Counted from the stretch's first letter, positions 27,653 through 37,491 are shown. The stretch is DNA of 64,000 nucleotides from Anaeroglomus sp964630775 (GCA_964630775.1 CAZVYY010000002.1:124001-188000), one strand, 5' to 3'. Numbers and translations: made by a program. Notes: generated from the sequence alone by a model not told the origin.

Positions 27653-28914
27653 ACATGAAAAGGATTTGTCTGATACTATGGGCCATGATGTCAATGTCTC
27701 TGTGCGGGGCTATTGGTTCGTATCGTGTGGTTCTTGGGCCGGTTGACACGGATGTTCAGGGTATGCCTCTTTCGGTTGACCTGGAGGGTGTTCCCTATCC
27801 AGAATCTGCCGGCCAGCCGGTGATGGTCCGCATTGATGGTCAAAAGAAAATCCCCATAGCTTGCCAGCTTGAGACCGGCCGGGTGAGCCGTTTGTGGTTT
27901 ATTCCGGATGGTGTGATTAAAGCGGGACAAAAGGCGACATTTGAGGTCACATTTTCTGATTCCAGGAAACGAGACGCCTCGCTTGCGGCTGTGGTGGATG
28001 AGAAGACCATCACCCTGCAGGCCGGTGAGCACAAGATTCTGCAATATTATCATGCAATATGTCCCGCTCCGGAAGGGGTATCGCCGCGTTTTGCCAAAAG
28101 CGGATTTATTCATCCGCTCTGGTCTCCGGCGGGCAACCGTCTGACCCAGATTCAGCCGAACGACCATTATCACCACTACGGTATCTGGAATCCGTGGACC
28201 AAGACCCATGTCGAGGGGCGCGAAGTGGATTTCTGGAACATTGGTGATGGCAAGGGTACGGTGCGGTTTGCCGGGATTCTCTCGACGACCAGCGGCCCGG
28301 TGTTCGGCGGATTCAAGGTGCGTCAGGAGCATGTCGATTTTACGGCCAAACCGACTGAAAAAGTGGCGATGAATGAAGTCTGGGATGTACGGGCGTTTGC
28401 CTGCCGGATTGAAGACCGTCCTGTCTGGGTTGTGGATTTTACCAGTATTCTCAATAACGCCCTGACGACCACTATTGAGCTGCCCGATTATCGCTATGGC
28501 GGCGGGGTTGGATTCCGGGCTACGGAAAAATGGATTCGCGACAACTGTACGGTTCTGACCTCCGAGGGCAAAACCCGCAAGGATGCCGATGGAACCCGTG
28601 CCCGGTGGTGTGATGTCAACGGCCAGATTGACCAGGGGCGTTCGGGGATCGTTTTTTTGAGCCACATCAGCAACCGTGAGCATCCCGAACCGATGCGGGT
28701 CTGGCCGCTTGATTCACAGGGCAACGGCAACCTGTTTTTTGAATTCTGTCCGATTCGTCTTACCGGCTGGGAGATTCATCCCGGCAATGAATATGTGCTG
28801 CGTTATCGCATGATTGTGTATGATGGGAAAATGAGTCCTGAAACGTCGGAGGTATTATGGAAAAACTTTACCCAGCCGCCCCGCGCTGTTTTGACCGCTG
28901 CGTCCGTACAATAA
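27649..28914 (+). CDS. DUF6807 (PmoA-like) secreted protein
   Basis: 421 residues with a signal peptide (about 1-22). The body matches the DUF6807 family, annotated in databases as methane oxygenase PmoA although unrelated in context. Recognised segments are GFIHPLWSPAGN, NDHYHHYGIWNPWTK and the C-terminal HPGNEYVLRYRMIVYDG. The His-rich HYHHYGIW block suggests a metal or sugar site. The family is common in planctomycete and Bacteroidota glycan clusters near ThuA and Gfo/Idh/MocA proteins; its reaction is not established to my knowledge. Overlaps UroD2 by 4 bp and ThuA by 58 bp. Confidence 0.85.
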   Translation: MNMKRICLILWAMMSMSLCGAIGSYRVVLGPVDTDVQGMPLSVDLEGVPYPESAGQPVMVRIDGQKKIPIACQLETGRVSRLWFIPDGVIKAGQKATFEVTFSDSRKRDASLAAVVDEKTITLQAGEHKILQYYHAICPAPEGVSPRFAKSGFIHPLWSPAGNRLTQIQPNDHYHHYGIWNPWTKTHVEGREVDFWNIGDGKGTVRFAGILSTTSGPVFGGFKVRQEHVDFTAKPTEKVAMNEVWDVRAFACRIEDRPVWVVDFTSILNNALTTTIELPDYRYGGGVGFRATEKWIRDNCTVLTSEGKTRKDADGTRARWCDVNGQIDQGRSGIVFLSHISNREHPEPMRVWPLDSQGNGNLFFEFCPIRLTGWEIHPGNEYVLRYRMIVYDGKMSPETSEVLWKNFTQPPRAVLTAASVQ

Positions 28915-29672
28915 CGCTTGTGGGATTGCTGTTTGTCCTGCTGGCCGGGGCTGCCGCCATGGCCAAGGGGCATGTTCTGATTTACACCAAGAACGGCAAG
29001 GGATATGTTCACGACAATATTCCGGCCAGTGTGGAATGTCTCAAGACAATCTGCGAGCAGAACCAGTGGACGTATGAAGTTACCGACAAGGCGGATGTGT
29101 TTACTGCTGAAAAAATCAAAACCTTTGATGTTCTGGTTTTCTCCAATACCAACAATGAGACGTTTGATACCGAGGAGCAGAAGCAGGTCTTCAAGAGCTA
29201 CATCCAGAGCGGCGGGGCATTTGTCGGAATTCATTCGGTCTGCGGGTCGGAGCGGCAATGGCCGTGGTTCTGGGCCAATCTGGGCGGCAAATTTGTCCGT
29301 CATCCGGCTTTTCAGAAATTTGATATTAAAGTGATTGATCATAAGCATCCGTCAACCGAATTTCTGCCCGATGTCTGGAAGTGGGAAGATGAATGCTATT
29401 ACATGAATTATCTGAATCCCTCCATCCATATCCTGCTGGCGGCGGATTTGACGACTGTTAATGATGACAAGAAGAAAGAGTATCCCGGCGATGTGTTCGG
29501 CAATTATTTTCCGCTGTGCTGGTATCAGAAATTTGACGGCGGTCGTCAGTGGTACACGGCGATGGGACATGATCCCAAACACTATCAAGACGAGAACTTT
29601 ATCAAGCATCTGACCGGCGGGATTCGCTGGGCGATGCAGAAACAGACAACGGCTGCATCGAGAGCTCAATAG
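28857..29672 (+). CDS. ThuA-domain secreted protein
   Basis: 271 residues. A hydrophobic segment (about 18-33) ending in AAAMAKG serves as signal peptide. The ThuA / type 1 glutamine-amidotransferase-like fold follows: HVLIYTKNGKGYVHDNIP, FVGIHSVCGSERQWPWFWANLGGKFVRHP and the late YTAMGHDPKHY. ThuA proteins were first linked to trehalose and related disaccharide use through 3-keto sugars. GGAGG stands before the ATG at 28857, inside the end of the DUF6807 gene, so the 58-bp overlap is real and suggests translational coupling. Confidence 0.9.
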   Translation: MEKLYPAAPRCFDRCVRTITLVGLLFVLLAGAAAMAKGHVLIYTKNGKGYVHDNIPASVECLKTICEQNQWTYEVTDKADVFTAEKIKTFDVLVFSNTNNETFDTEEQKQVFKSYIQSGGAFVGIHSVCGSERQWPWFWANLGGKFVRHPAFQKFDIKVIDHKHPSTEFLPDVWKWEDECYYMNYLNPSIHILLAADLTTVNDDKKKEYPGDVFGNYFPLCWYQKFDGGRQWYTAMGHDPKHYQDENFIKHLTGGIRWAMQKQTTAASRAQ

Positions 29673-29744
29673 CTGAATGGAACATGGATGTCTGAGTTTC
29701 ACAGGGTTTCTCAGGCAGATGAAATATGAAAGAAAGGGTATGGT

Positions 29745-30599
29745 ATGAAAAAGGCGTTTACATTAATTGAACTGCTGGTGGTGATTGCGATTATTGCTTT
29801 GCTGCTGGCGATTGTGGTGCCGGCGCTGCACCTGGCCAAGCGTAAAGGGTCGCTGGTTGTCTGCATGATGAACACGAAGAATCTGTCGCTGTCCTGGTAT
29901 ATGTATAAGGAGGATTGTGACGGACGGATTATGAGCGCTCAGATGGAGGGCAAGGAGAATGGCGGCCATTATGTCGGCTGGACCGGTACACCGCGTAATA
30001 GCAGCGGCACATTATTGAGCATTACGCAGCCCAGTCCGCCTGTGACGGATGCCGATGAAATTCGCGGCATCGAACAAGGGCGTCTTTTTGAGTATGTCAA
30101 GGATCCCAAGGCATACCATTGTCCCGGCGACAATATTCGCCGCAGCAAATATGACGGCACGCCGGTCTTTTTGTCTTATTCCGTACCGACCTGCCTGTAT
30201 GCGGCCACGGATTCCACCTCGACCCGCTATAAGCAGCAGATCGTCAAGTATGCTGAAATTACGTCTCCCTCGCAGCGGTATAATTTTGTTGAAGTGGCCC
30301 AGACCCGCAACTGGAACATGAGTGGATGGTTTTCGTTCGGCGCGCCGGAGTGGACCGGTGACAATCAACGGTGGGGATGGTGGGATCCAATGGCGGTCAA
30401 TCATGGTGATTCCAGTGTCCTGGGCTTCTGCGATGGACATTCTGAATCACGTAAGTGGCAGGATTCTTTTACCAAGGAACGCGTGAATAAGCTGATTACA
30501 CAAAATGTGGACACGTACAATATTGAATACCCGCCCGCGGGTCAGACGGAAGATATCGGTTTTATGATTAAAGGATGGGCCTATCGGTATCGACGATAG
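29745..30599 (+). CDS. Pseudopilin-like secreted protein 2
   Basis: 284 residues starting MKKAFTLIELLVVIAIIALL, a prepilin-type cleavage and methylation signal with Phe at +1 and Glu at +5. The body includes YHCPGDNIRRSKYDG and, near the end, SSVLGFCDGHSESRKW, the DGH motif of planctomycete pseudopilin-like proteins. It sits inside the UroD2 operon between ThuA and Gfo/Idh/MocA, preceded by AAAGGG. It is paralogous to the proteins at 14444 and 46885, closer to the latter. No assembly ATPase or secretin gene is nearby. Confidence 0.88.
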   Translation: MKKAFTLIELLVVIAIIALLLAIVVPALHLAKRKGSLVVCMMNTKNLSLSWYMYKEDCDGRIMSAQMEGKENGGHYVGWTGTPRNSSGTLLSITQPSPPVTDADEIRGIEQGRLFEYVKDPKAYHCPGDNIRRSKYDGTPVFLSYSVPTCLYAATDSTSTRYKQQIVKYAEITSPSQRYNFVEVAQTRNWNMSGWFSFGAPEWTGDNQRWGWWDPMAVNHGDSSVLGFCDGHSESRKWQDSFTKERVNKLITQNVDTYNIEYPPAGQTEDIGFMIKGWAYRYRR

Positions 30600-30653
30600 A
30601 ATGCCCGGGCGTTGAATGAAAATCGTGTGAACCATCAAGAAACGGAAGGCATT

Positions 30654-32039
30654 ATGAAACGCAGAGAGTTTTTGAAGAGTGCGGCCGCCGCGGCGACCGG
30701 GATTCTCGGATTTCCAACCATCGTTCCGTCGGTTGTTCTGGGCAAAGATGCACCCAACAGCAAGATTACCATTGCCCAGATCGGCTTTGGCCGGATTGCC
30801 CGCGATCATGACCTTCCGGACACCATCAAGCACGAGATGTGCCGGGTGGTGGCAGTTGCGGATCTTGATTCCAAACGTCTGGCCGACGGCAAGAGGTGGA
30901 TTCAAAGCTACTACGACAAAAAGTACAACAAAGAAAACTACATTGATGTCAAGACCTATGGCGATTACCACGAGATTCTTGCCGACAAGAGCATCGATGC
31001 GGTGATCATTTCGACTCCCGACCACTGGCATGCCCAGCCGGCGATGGAAGCGGCACTGGCGGGCAAGGATATCTACATGCAAAAGCCCGCCTCGCTGACG
31101 ATTGCCGAAGGGCGGCAGATGGCCGATACCATCAAGCGGAGCGGCATCATTTTCCAGATCGGCAGCCAGCAGCGTTCCCGCAATCCCTGGCCGCACTTTA
31201 AGAATGTCTGCCAGATGGTCCGCAACGGGCGGATTGGCAGGCTTAAGCATGTCAAGGTTGGTTTGATGACCGACCCGGGCTGCGGCGTGGAACCGGAAAT
31301 GCCCGTGCCGGCCAACCTGAATTATGAGATGTGGCTGGGCTGTACGCCGTTGGTCTATTACACCGAAAAACGCGTCCATCCCCAGAAAGACTATTCCCGA
31401 CCGGGCTGGCTGCGCTGCGAGCAGTTTGGGGCCGGAATGATTACCGGCTGGGGTTCGCATCACATTGACACGGCTCACTGGGGTATGGATACCGAATACA
31501 CCGGCCCGGTCGAACTGGAAGGCACTGCGGAATTTCCGACCTCCGGCCTGTGGAATGTCCACGGAGAGTTTGATGTTCATACCCAATATGCCAACGGCGT
31601 GACCATGCATATCAGCAGCAAGTTTCCCTGCGGCGTACGGTTTGAAGGCGATGAAGGCTGGATCTTTGTCGCCCGCGGCAGCGGACAGGCCACCGCCAGC
31701 GATCCGGTGTCCGGCGATCCCAATCAGGCGCCGGTTCTGGTCAGCGACAAGAAGCTGCTGGAAGGGGATCCCGGCAAGGACAAGGTTCAACTGGTGCTCA
31801 GCGATGACCAGCATCTTAACTGGCTGGAGAGCATCCAGTCCCGCCGGCAGCCGATTACCAATGCGGAAATCGCTCACCGGTCGTGCAGTGCGTGTCTGCT
31901 GAGCCATATTGCGATGAAGCTCAAACGCAAACTCCGCTGGGATCCGGTCAAAGAGCAGTTTCTTGACGACGCCGAGGCCAACGGGATGCTGTCGCGTCCC
32001 CAGCGTGCCCCGTATGGAACGAACTACGTGAAAGTATAA
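30654..32039 (+). CDS. Gfo/Idh/MocA family oxidoreductase, Tat-exported
   Basis: 461 residues. The twin-arginine signal is KRREFLKSAAAAATGILGFP. The Rossmann part includes TIAQIGFGRIARDHDLPD, ISTPDHWHAQPAMEAALAGK and IYMQKPASLTIAEGRQM, where the Lys-Pro of the family is present. The C-terminal sheet follows, with a GWGSHHIDTAHWG segment. Such exported NAD(P)-dependent enzymes keep a tightly bound cofactor and can oxidise or epimerise sugars. Neighbouring ThuA and DUF6807 genes suggest a 3-keto-sugar type of chemistry; this is inference. The start at 30654 has GGAAGG upstream; the frame opens 14 codons earlier. Last gene before a terminator. Confidence 0.92.
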   Translation: MKRREFLKSAAAAATGILGFPTIVPSVVLGKDAPNSKITIAQIGFGRIARDHDLPDTIKHEMCRVVAVADLDSKRLADGKRWIQSYYDKKYNKENYIDVKTYGDYHEILADKSIDAVIISTPDHWHAQPAMEAALAGKDIYMQKPASLTIAEGRQMADTIKRSGIIFQIGSQQRSRNPWPHFKNVCQMVRNGRIGRLKHVKVGLMTDPGCGVEPEMPVPANLNYEMWLGCTPLVYYTEKRVHPQKDYSRPGWLRCEQFGAGMITGWGSHHIDTAHWGMDTEYTGPVELEGTAEFPTSGLWNVHGEFDVHTQYANGVTMHISSKFPCGVRFEGDEGWIFVARGSGQATASDPVSGDPNQAPVLVSDKKLLEGDPGKDKVQLVLSDDQHLNWLESIQSRRQPITNAEIAHRSCSACLLSHIAMKLKRKLRWDPVKEQFLDDAEANGMLSRPQRAPYGTNYVKV

Positions 32040-32058
32040 GCAGGTTTATGTCAAATTC

Positions 32059-32092
32059 AAAGGCCGGGCTGTTCGCAGTGCCGGCCTTTTTT
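32059..32092 (+). terminator. Terminator of the UroD2-Gfo operon
   Basis: Stem AAAGGCCGG / CCGGCCTTT with a 13-nt loop, followed by TTTTTT in total. A canonical Rho-independent terminator 20 bp after the Gfo stop. Confidence 0.9.
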
Positions 32093-32144
32093 ATTGTTAT
32101 GTCAGAGACGGCTGGCCTGAAATGACGTGTGGTTTTGTGAACTT

Positions 32145-32483
32145 TTACCATTTCTTGAAAATAAAAAATACCGCCAGTACAATCAGCCCGAAGCCCACCA
32201 TGTAATTCCACGTAATCTTTTCCTTGAGATAGACGACGGAAAACACCGCAAACACTACCAGCGTAATTACTTCCTGAATCGTCTTAAGCTGGGCGGCGCT
32301 ATAGGTTGCGTGGCCGATGCGGTTGGCCGGCACCTGAAAACAGTATTCGACAAACGCAATCAGCCAACTGACCAGAATCACCAGCCACAGGGCTTTATCC
32401 TTGAACTTCAGATGTCCGTACCAGGCCATCGTCATAAACACATTTGATATTATCAGCAACAGAATCGGCAGCAAGGCTTTCAT
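32145..32483 (-). CDS. DMT-family DUF486 membrane protein
   Basis: 112 residues with four hydrophobic helices. It has ISNVFMTMAWYGHLKFK at the start, SWLIAFVEYCFQVPANRIGH in the middle and LKEKITWNYMVGFGLI near the end, which match the DUF486 family of small drug/metabolite transporter-like proteins. It probably works as a dimer. The substrate is unknown. It is monocistronic and convergent with the Gfo operon. Confidence 0.9.
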   Translation of the reverse strand: MKALLPILLLIISNVFMTMAWYGHLKFKDKALWLVILVSWLIAFVEYCFQVPANRIGHATYSAAQLKTIQEVITLVVFAVFSVVYLKEKITWNYMVGFGLIVLAVFFIFKKW

Positions 32484-32512
32484 ATAGGATTCCTAATAAA
32501 CGCGTTTTTGAT

Positions 32513-32542
32513 TATTTAGACAGGACTTTTATCGTTTGTCAA
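32513..32542 (-). promoter_or_regulatory. Promoter of the DUF486 gene
   Basis: On the minus strand: TTGACA, an 18-bp spacer and TAAATA, 30 bp before the start codon. The remainder of the 210 bp up to the metallopeptidase gene shows no recognisable feature. Confidence 0.5.
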
Positions 32543-32693
32543 GTCCGTTATACTTAACAGGTATATTTTGCTGCGAGGATGACCACTGTACACATCAAAA
32601 TGGACCCTGACCGCGTGCGGGGCGGATCCTTTCGTTCAGGTTAGTATGTTATGTAGCCGGTGGGAAAAGCAGGATTTAAGTCACAATCACACA

Positions 32694-35600
32694 TTACCAG
32701 TTATCCGACAGGACGGCAAAATCGCTCAGGTCTATCTTTCCGCTTTGGTTCAGGTCGGTCATATCGCACCAGTTGTTATTGGCGGAGCAGTCTGCCTGCA
32801 GCCAGTGGCCGGCCAGTTCGAGGAGGTCGGCCATATCCATCATGCCGTCCTGCGTGATGTCGATTTGCGAATTGTCAACAGGGATGGCGGCGGACTGGTC
32901 TTTGATCAGGACATTTTTAATCAGGCCGTCGAAATAGAAATATTCGCCGGCATCCGACATGCCGTAGCCGATGTGATAATTTTTGGCGGCGACGGAGTCG
33001 GCATTGGCTGAATAGGAACGCGTGGCCCGCAGGACGTTGTTGACGTAAAATCTGGCCGTGGAGCCGTTGACTTCCAGGGCAACAGTCTGCCACTGGTTGA
33101 GGATTACGGGCACGCCGGTATTCCAGAAGCCGACGTTATCCAGCGAGACCTTGAAATACCCATTATCGAGGCCGATGCCGGTGCCGTGTCGGCTGGAACG
33201 CTCATCGTTGGAGTCGAAGAGGGGTTCGTAAAAAGTCACATCGTCGGAGGTACGGGGGTAGATATCCGCCTGCAGACGGCGGTTGAGGCCGTTTTGGACG
33301 CCGGATTCTGCGGTTGTGGAGGTGCCGTTGAAGTCCGTCTGGATGTCTGGATAAAATGAGCCGATGACGTCGCCGCAGCGACGCATTTCATTGACGATTT
33401 CGGCCTGATTCAGGGTGACATTGTAAAACCGCATGTCGTCGATGCGGCCTCTGAAGTGTTGGCCGGCCCAGTCCCGTCCGATATAGAAAGCCTCGGGCTG
33501 CTGGTAGTCGTTGGGACCCAGGACGGATTTGGGAATCAGTGTTGAAGCGGTCTGGGCGTCCTGAACACCGTTGATATAGAGGGTGCACTGGCTGCCGCTG
33601 ACCGTGACGGCCAGCGCAGTCCAGGTGTGGGTCGGAATTGGGGCAAGAGACGTCAGAACGGCTGTTGCAGAGCCGTTGGAGAGACGAAATTGTGCCTGGC
33701 CGGAGCCGTTGAGGTCCAGCCGGAGTGACTGGTTTTCGGAGGCTCCCATAAAGAGAAGGGGCCTGTCGATATTATCATACGGATAAATACGGATGGAGAA
33801 AGTACCCTGTATGACATCGCAGAGGCTTCTGTCGAGTACCAGATACTGGTCGATGCCGTTGAGTCTGAGTACGGCACTGTTGACGGTGCGGTCGTTGAGA
33901 CGCAGGGGGCGTCCGCGAAGAAGAGCATGCTGGGCGCCGAATTCATCCCAGCAGACCTGGCCGGAGGATTCCTGGACACGATAGGAAGCAATCAGGCCGC
34001 GGGGTTTTCGCAGCGTATTCCACCAGAAGGGCGAATACCAGTCGCCCCAGGGGACATGGCTGAAATGGACACCGTCGGACAGGGTACCGCCGGAATAGTC
34101 GTAGCTGGCGATTCCGGTGCCGGAGAGAGTCCCGCCCGAGATGGTGCTGCAGCCCTGCACGATGGCCGTGTCGCGGATGGTGGCGGAGCCGGAGACGCTG
34201 GCATAGTCTTCGACGAGGGCGGTGTCGCGGACGGTGGAACTCTGCACGATGGCACGGTCCCGGATGCGGGCGTAATCCCGGATGAGGGCACTGCCCATCA
34301 CGAGGGCATGCCCGGAGACGATGGCGTTATTTTGTACGGTGGCCGAGTCCATCACGACGGCGTAGTCTTCGACGCGGGCGTTGTTATAGATTTTTGCTGT
34401 GCCCAGGACGCGGGCGTTGGGACCGACATACGCGGAGGCATTGACGGTGGCGGTATTGGCGACCCAGCCGCCGCCGTTGGAGTGAATACGGCCGCTGGTT
34501 GTCGTAAGATTAAGCTGACGCTGGGTCACGGCGGGAACTGCGCCGATCATGGCGACTTCATAGGCGTAACGCAGGCGGTCGGGGTGTTTATCAACGGGGT
34601 AGTCGTTGTCGGTGTAGGCCAGGTTCAGGCTGCTGTCAGACGGGGCGGCGGTGACAATTAAAAACAGTTTGGTCTGGCCGGGCTGCATGGTGATTGAGCC
34701 GGAGCCTGGAGCAAAGAGGGGGCTGTAGGAGACATTGTCCCAGGTTTCATCCGCTGCGGCCAGTGACCATCGCCAGTCTTCGGTGGTTCCGAACAGGTCA
34801 AAGCCCTGCAAGGTCACTGTGATTTCATTGCCAACCGGGACTAATTCATGCATCATATAAGCGAATCGTTCGGGGGCGCGTTCAAAGGGGACGCGATACC
34901 AGCCGGGTTTGTCCTGGCAGGGAATCAGATGTGACCCCATTTTGTATTTGAAAAGGGCCTGTTTGGTGGTGCCGCCCCAGAATATGGTCTTGAATGTTGA
35001 TTTTTCGGCAAAGTCGAGGAATGGCCAGTGCCGCAAACCATTGGCGACGATATCGCCAAGTTGAGTTCCGGCAGGCAGGACGGAGGCGATTTTGGTATAG
35101 ATGGTCTGTTCTTTGGGCGCTGCAATCCACAGGTCGGCGACGACATCGGGAAGCCCCAGTTCGCCGCCGAAATTCTGGAGGGCGTGATGGATGCGAAAGT
35201 CGTTGTAAATCAGGGAGCCGTGGTCCTGTCGGAAGTTGCTGAAATCGAACATGCGGTCGGTCATCATGCCGGATAAATCGCCGAACAGTTCGGCATAATG
35301 CAGATTTCGACTGTTCCGCAGGAAATTGGCGTGGGATTCCCAATGACCGCCGGTGAGAAATCCGGGCTGGTGGCCCTGAACATAATGACCAAATTCGTGC
35401 GGGGTGGGATTGCCCCAGCCTTCATCGAGCAGGCCGGAACCGTTGATGCCGATATGCATGAAGCCGTTCCATCCGCCGCACCAGAAACCGTCGTACCAGG
35501 TAATGTGGTTGATTTTGTAGCGATTACCGTTGCGGCGCCAGGTGTCAAAGCTTTCAAACGGTTCCTGATAATGGAGTTTTTTGCAATAGATCTGATAGCT

Positions 35601-37271
35601 TTCCTCAATCATGCGCAGGGCGCGTCTGCCCATCACTTCGGGATTGAATCCGCTGTATCGCTGGTAACTCTGGGGCGACCACCAGAAAGCGGCATGCTTG
35701 GATTCCATGGAACTGCAATTGGCCAGGGTTTCGCCGCTGTAGATATTCAGGTTGGTATTGAGCAGGAGCACGTCTCCGGGCAGGTCACCGACCTCGAAAT
35801 AGTCAATCGAAAAGGTCTGGCCGATGCCGGCGCTGCCGAACGGCATGATGCGGATATCCGTCAGGCGATCTCTCCACCGGACGGCCAGGCCCAGGTCAAG
35901 GCGATAGCTATGCCATTGGCCGTCCTGCGGGATTTTTTCGGCTGGGATGACCAGATTCATGTTCGAGCCGGGGTCAATGCCGGACTGAGAGGAAGTGCCA
36001 TAAAAGATAATAATATCATTCTGGACGGATGCGGGTAATTTCATCTGGAATTGGATATAATCGAAGTAGCCGAAATCCAGGTCGGGGCCGTTTTCGATGC
36101 CGGTCAATTGAATGAACGGTGCATTTCGGGTGGCGGTCGCTGTCAAATAGTAATCAGCAACGACGATGTCGGTTAATCCGCTGGTGGTCCATCCGTCGAG
36201 GCTGCCGGGGGTATTCCATTTGCCGAGGATTTGAGCTGTTTGTCCTTTGGGCGTCGAGGAGTTATCCACCAGGCGAGTCCAGACATCGACCGTCAGGCCC
36301 GGCTTTGTCCAGACCGAGGGCTGCCCGGCCGGATCCACAGAGAAAGTTAATACCTGACTTTGGGCCACAGGGGCAGTGGGGGCGGAGGTGTTGTATGCGA
36401 TAATCTTCCAGTAATAAGTGGTACTGGGTGCGATGGATACATTGACCTGTGATACCGGCTGCTGCGTGACAATGCGGTCATTTTGGGTCCAACTGGCTTC
36501 GGACGGCGAGGTGCTCAGATAAACATCGACAATGATGGGGTCATTCACATTGGCTGGGGTGGGATTGGTCCAGGACAGACGCAGCGGGTCACGGGGCGGG
36601 ACTTTGGCGCCATTGGCCGGGTTGGTGTTAAATGCGTGGGAACTGCGGTATAAGACGGCATCGTCGATATAGAATGTTCCGGTTTCGCCGGGGGAGTTTT
36701 GAGCGGCCTGAATGACAACCCGGTTGGTTACCCGGTTGATGTAGTCCGATGTGCCGGGAGTATAGGCGCTCAGGTCGGCGCTTCCGACATACACACTTGC
36801 TTCAACATAGGTCCATGCTTTGTTGGTCAGCATTGCGGGGGTGATCGTCGTGCGATGTGATTTGAGATGAATGTTCCAGTTGTTGGTGGCAAGAAATTCA
36901 AGACCGAATTTATCCGTTGCCGAATTATTGCCGGATTCAGAGCTGTCGTAGTACACCCAGAAGCCGCAGGTCCACCATGCATTTTCGATGGAGGCCGGGC
37001 TTCCGGCGGGCATGTCGGACTGGCGAAAATTGGAGTAAGCGGTGGTATTGGCTCCGATTTTGACGGATTTCGAGCCGGTGCGGGCGAGGGTGTTGACGAC
37101 AGTAAAGTTGCCGTTCCAGCTTTTCCAGATATCGACATCGGTCCCGTCAGACACGACCCCAAGAGCAAGACTTTCGAAGCTCGGATTGTCAAGTCCTGCT
37201 GCACCCTGAACAGTGGAGCAGACTGCAAGCAATAAAAACATCCCCATGGCGAGGCGTGCGCTTCTTTCCAT
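32694..37271 (-). CDS. Large secreted HEFGH metallopeptidase with beta-helix, LamG and dockerin-like domains
   Basis: 1525 residues, one of the longest genes here. Order: signal peptide (1-24); CBM4/9-like beta-sandwich (about 25-200); fibronectin-like segment; another beta-sandwich (about 340-500); a peptidase domain with zinc motif HEFGH (residues 625-629, in GNPTPHEFGHYVQGHQ), resembling the DUF6055 family; a left-handed hexapeptide-like beta-helix (about 930-1050, repeats such as NARVLGTAKIYNNARVEDYA); a LamG-like domain (about 1130-1290); a second beta-sandwich; and a C-terminal dockerin-like pair (DITQDGMMDMADLLELAGHW and DLNQSGKIDLSDFAVLSDNW). It may cleave glycoproteins at or outside the cell surface. 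The start at 37271 is set by AGGAG. Confidence 0.85.
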   Translation of the reverse strand: MERSARLAMGMFLLLAVCSTVQGAAGLDNPSFESLALGVVSDGTDVDIWKSWNGNFTVVNTLARTGSKSVKIGANTTAYSNFRQSDMPAGSPASIENAWWTCGFWVYYDSSESGNNSATDKFGLEFLATNNWNIHLKSHRTTITPAMLTNKAWTYVEASVYVGSADLSAYTPGTSDYINRVTNRVVIQAAQNSPGETGTFYIDDAVLYRSSHAFNTNPANGAKVPPRDPLRLSWTNPTPANVNDPIIVDVYLSTSPSEASWTQNDRIVTQQPVSQVNVSIAPSTTYYWKIIAYNTSAPTAPVAQSQVLTFSVDPAGQPSVWTKPGLTVDVWTRLVDNSSTPKGQTAQILGKWNTPGSLDGWTTSGLTDIVVADYYLTATATRNAPFIQLTGIENGPDLDFGYFDYIQFQMKLPASVQNDIIIFYGTSSQSGIDPGSNMNLVIPAEKIPQDGQWHSYRLDLGLAVRWRDRLTDIRIMPFGSAGIGQTFSIDYFEVGDLPGDVLLLNTNLNIYSGETLANCSSMESKHAAFWWSPQSYQRYSGFNPEVMGRRALRMIEESYQIYCKKLHYQEPFESFDTWRRNGNRYKINHITWYDGFWCGGWNGFMHIGINGSGLLDEGWGNPTPHEFGHYVQGHQPGFLTGGHWESHANFLRNSRNLHYAELFGDLSGMMTDRMFDFSNFRQDHGSLIYNDFRIHHALQNFGGELGLPDVVADLWIAAPKEQTIYTKIASVLPAGTQLGDIVANGLRHWPFLDFAEKSTFKTIFWGGTTKQALFKYKMGSHLIPCQDKPGWYRVPFERAPERFAYMMHELVPVGNEITVTLQGFDLFGTTEDWRWSLAAADETWDNVSYSPLFAPGSGSITMQPGQTKLFLIVTAAPSDSSLNLAYTDNDYPVDKHPDRLRYAYEVAMIGAVPAVTQRQLNLTTTSGRIHSNGGGWVANTATVNASAYVGPNARVLGTAKIYNNARVEDYAVVMDSATVQNNAIVSGHALVMGSALIRDYARIRDRAIVQSSTVRDTALVEDYASVSGSATIRDTAIVQGCSTISGGTLSGTGIASYDYSGGTLSDGVHFSHVPWGDWYSPFWWNTLRKPRGLIASYRVQESSGQVCWDEFGAQHALLRGRPLRLNDRTVNSAVLRLNGIDQYLVLDRSLCDVIQGTFSIRIYPYDNIDRPLLFMGASENQSLRLDLNGSGQAQFRLSNGSATAVLTSLAPIPTHTWTALAVTVSGSQCTLYINGVQDAQTASTLIPKSVLGPNDYQQPEAFYIGRDWAGQHFRGRIDDMRFYNVTLNQAEIVNEMRRCGDVIGSFYPDIQTDFNGTSTTAESGVQNGLNRRLQADIYPRTSDDVTFYEPLFDSNDERSSRHGTGIGLDNGYFKVSLDNVGFWNTGVPVILNQWQTVALEVNGSTARFYVNNVLRATRSYSANADSVAAKNYHIGYGMSDAGEYFYFDGLIKNVLIKDQSAAIPVDNSQIDITQDGMMDMADLLELAGHWLQADCSANNNWCDMTDLNQSGKIDLSDFAVLSDNW

Positions 37272-37491
37272 GACCTTACTCCTGTATCCGGTTTCAGAAT
37301 CCATTTATTTATAAGATAATGAGCAGTGAAGGCAAAAACATGAAATAAAATATCGGAATAAAAGGATAATTATTGAATATTTGAAGTGTAAGTGGGTCTG
37401 ATATTGCTGGTAAATATAAAAAATACCTGTTCGATGGAAAATAATAAAAATTAATTTCATTTTATCGGCCTGTGTCATCATTATATATACT

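Noticed and set aside
30447..31907. 486-codon open frame antisense to the Gfo/Idh/MocA gene
   Set aside because: Shadow of a well-supported Tat-exported oxidoreductase; no ribosome site or family match.
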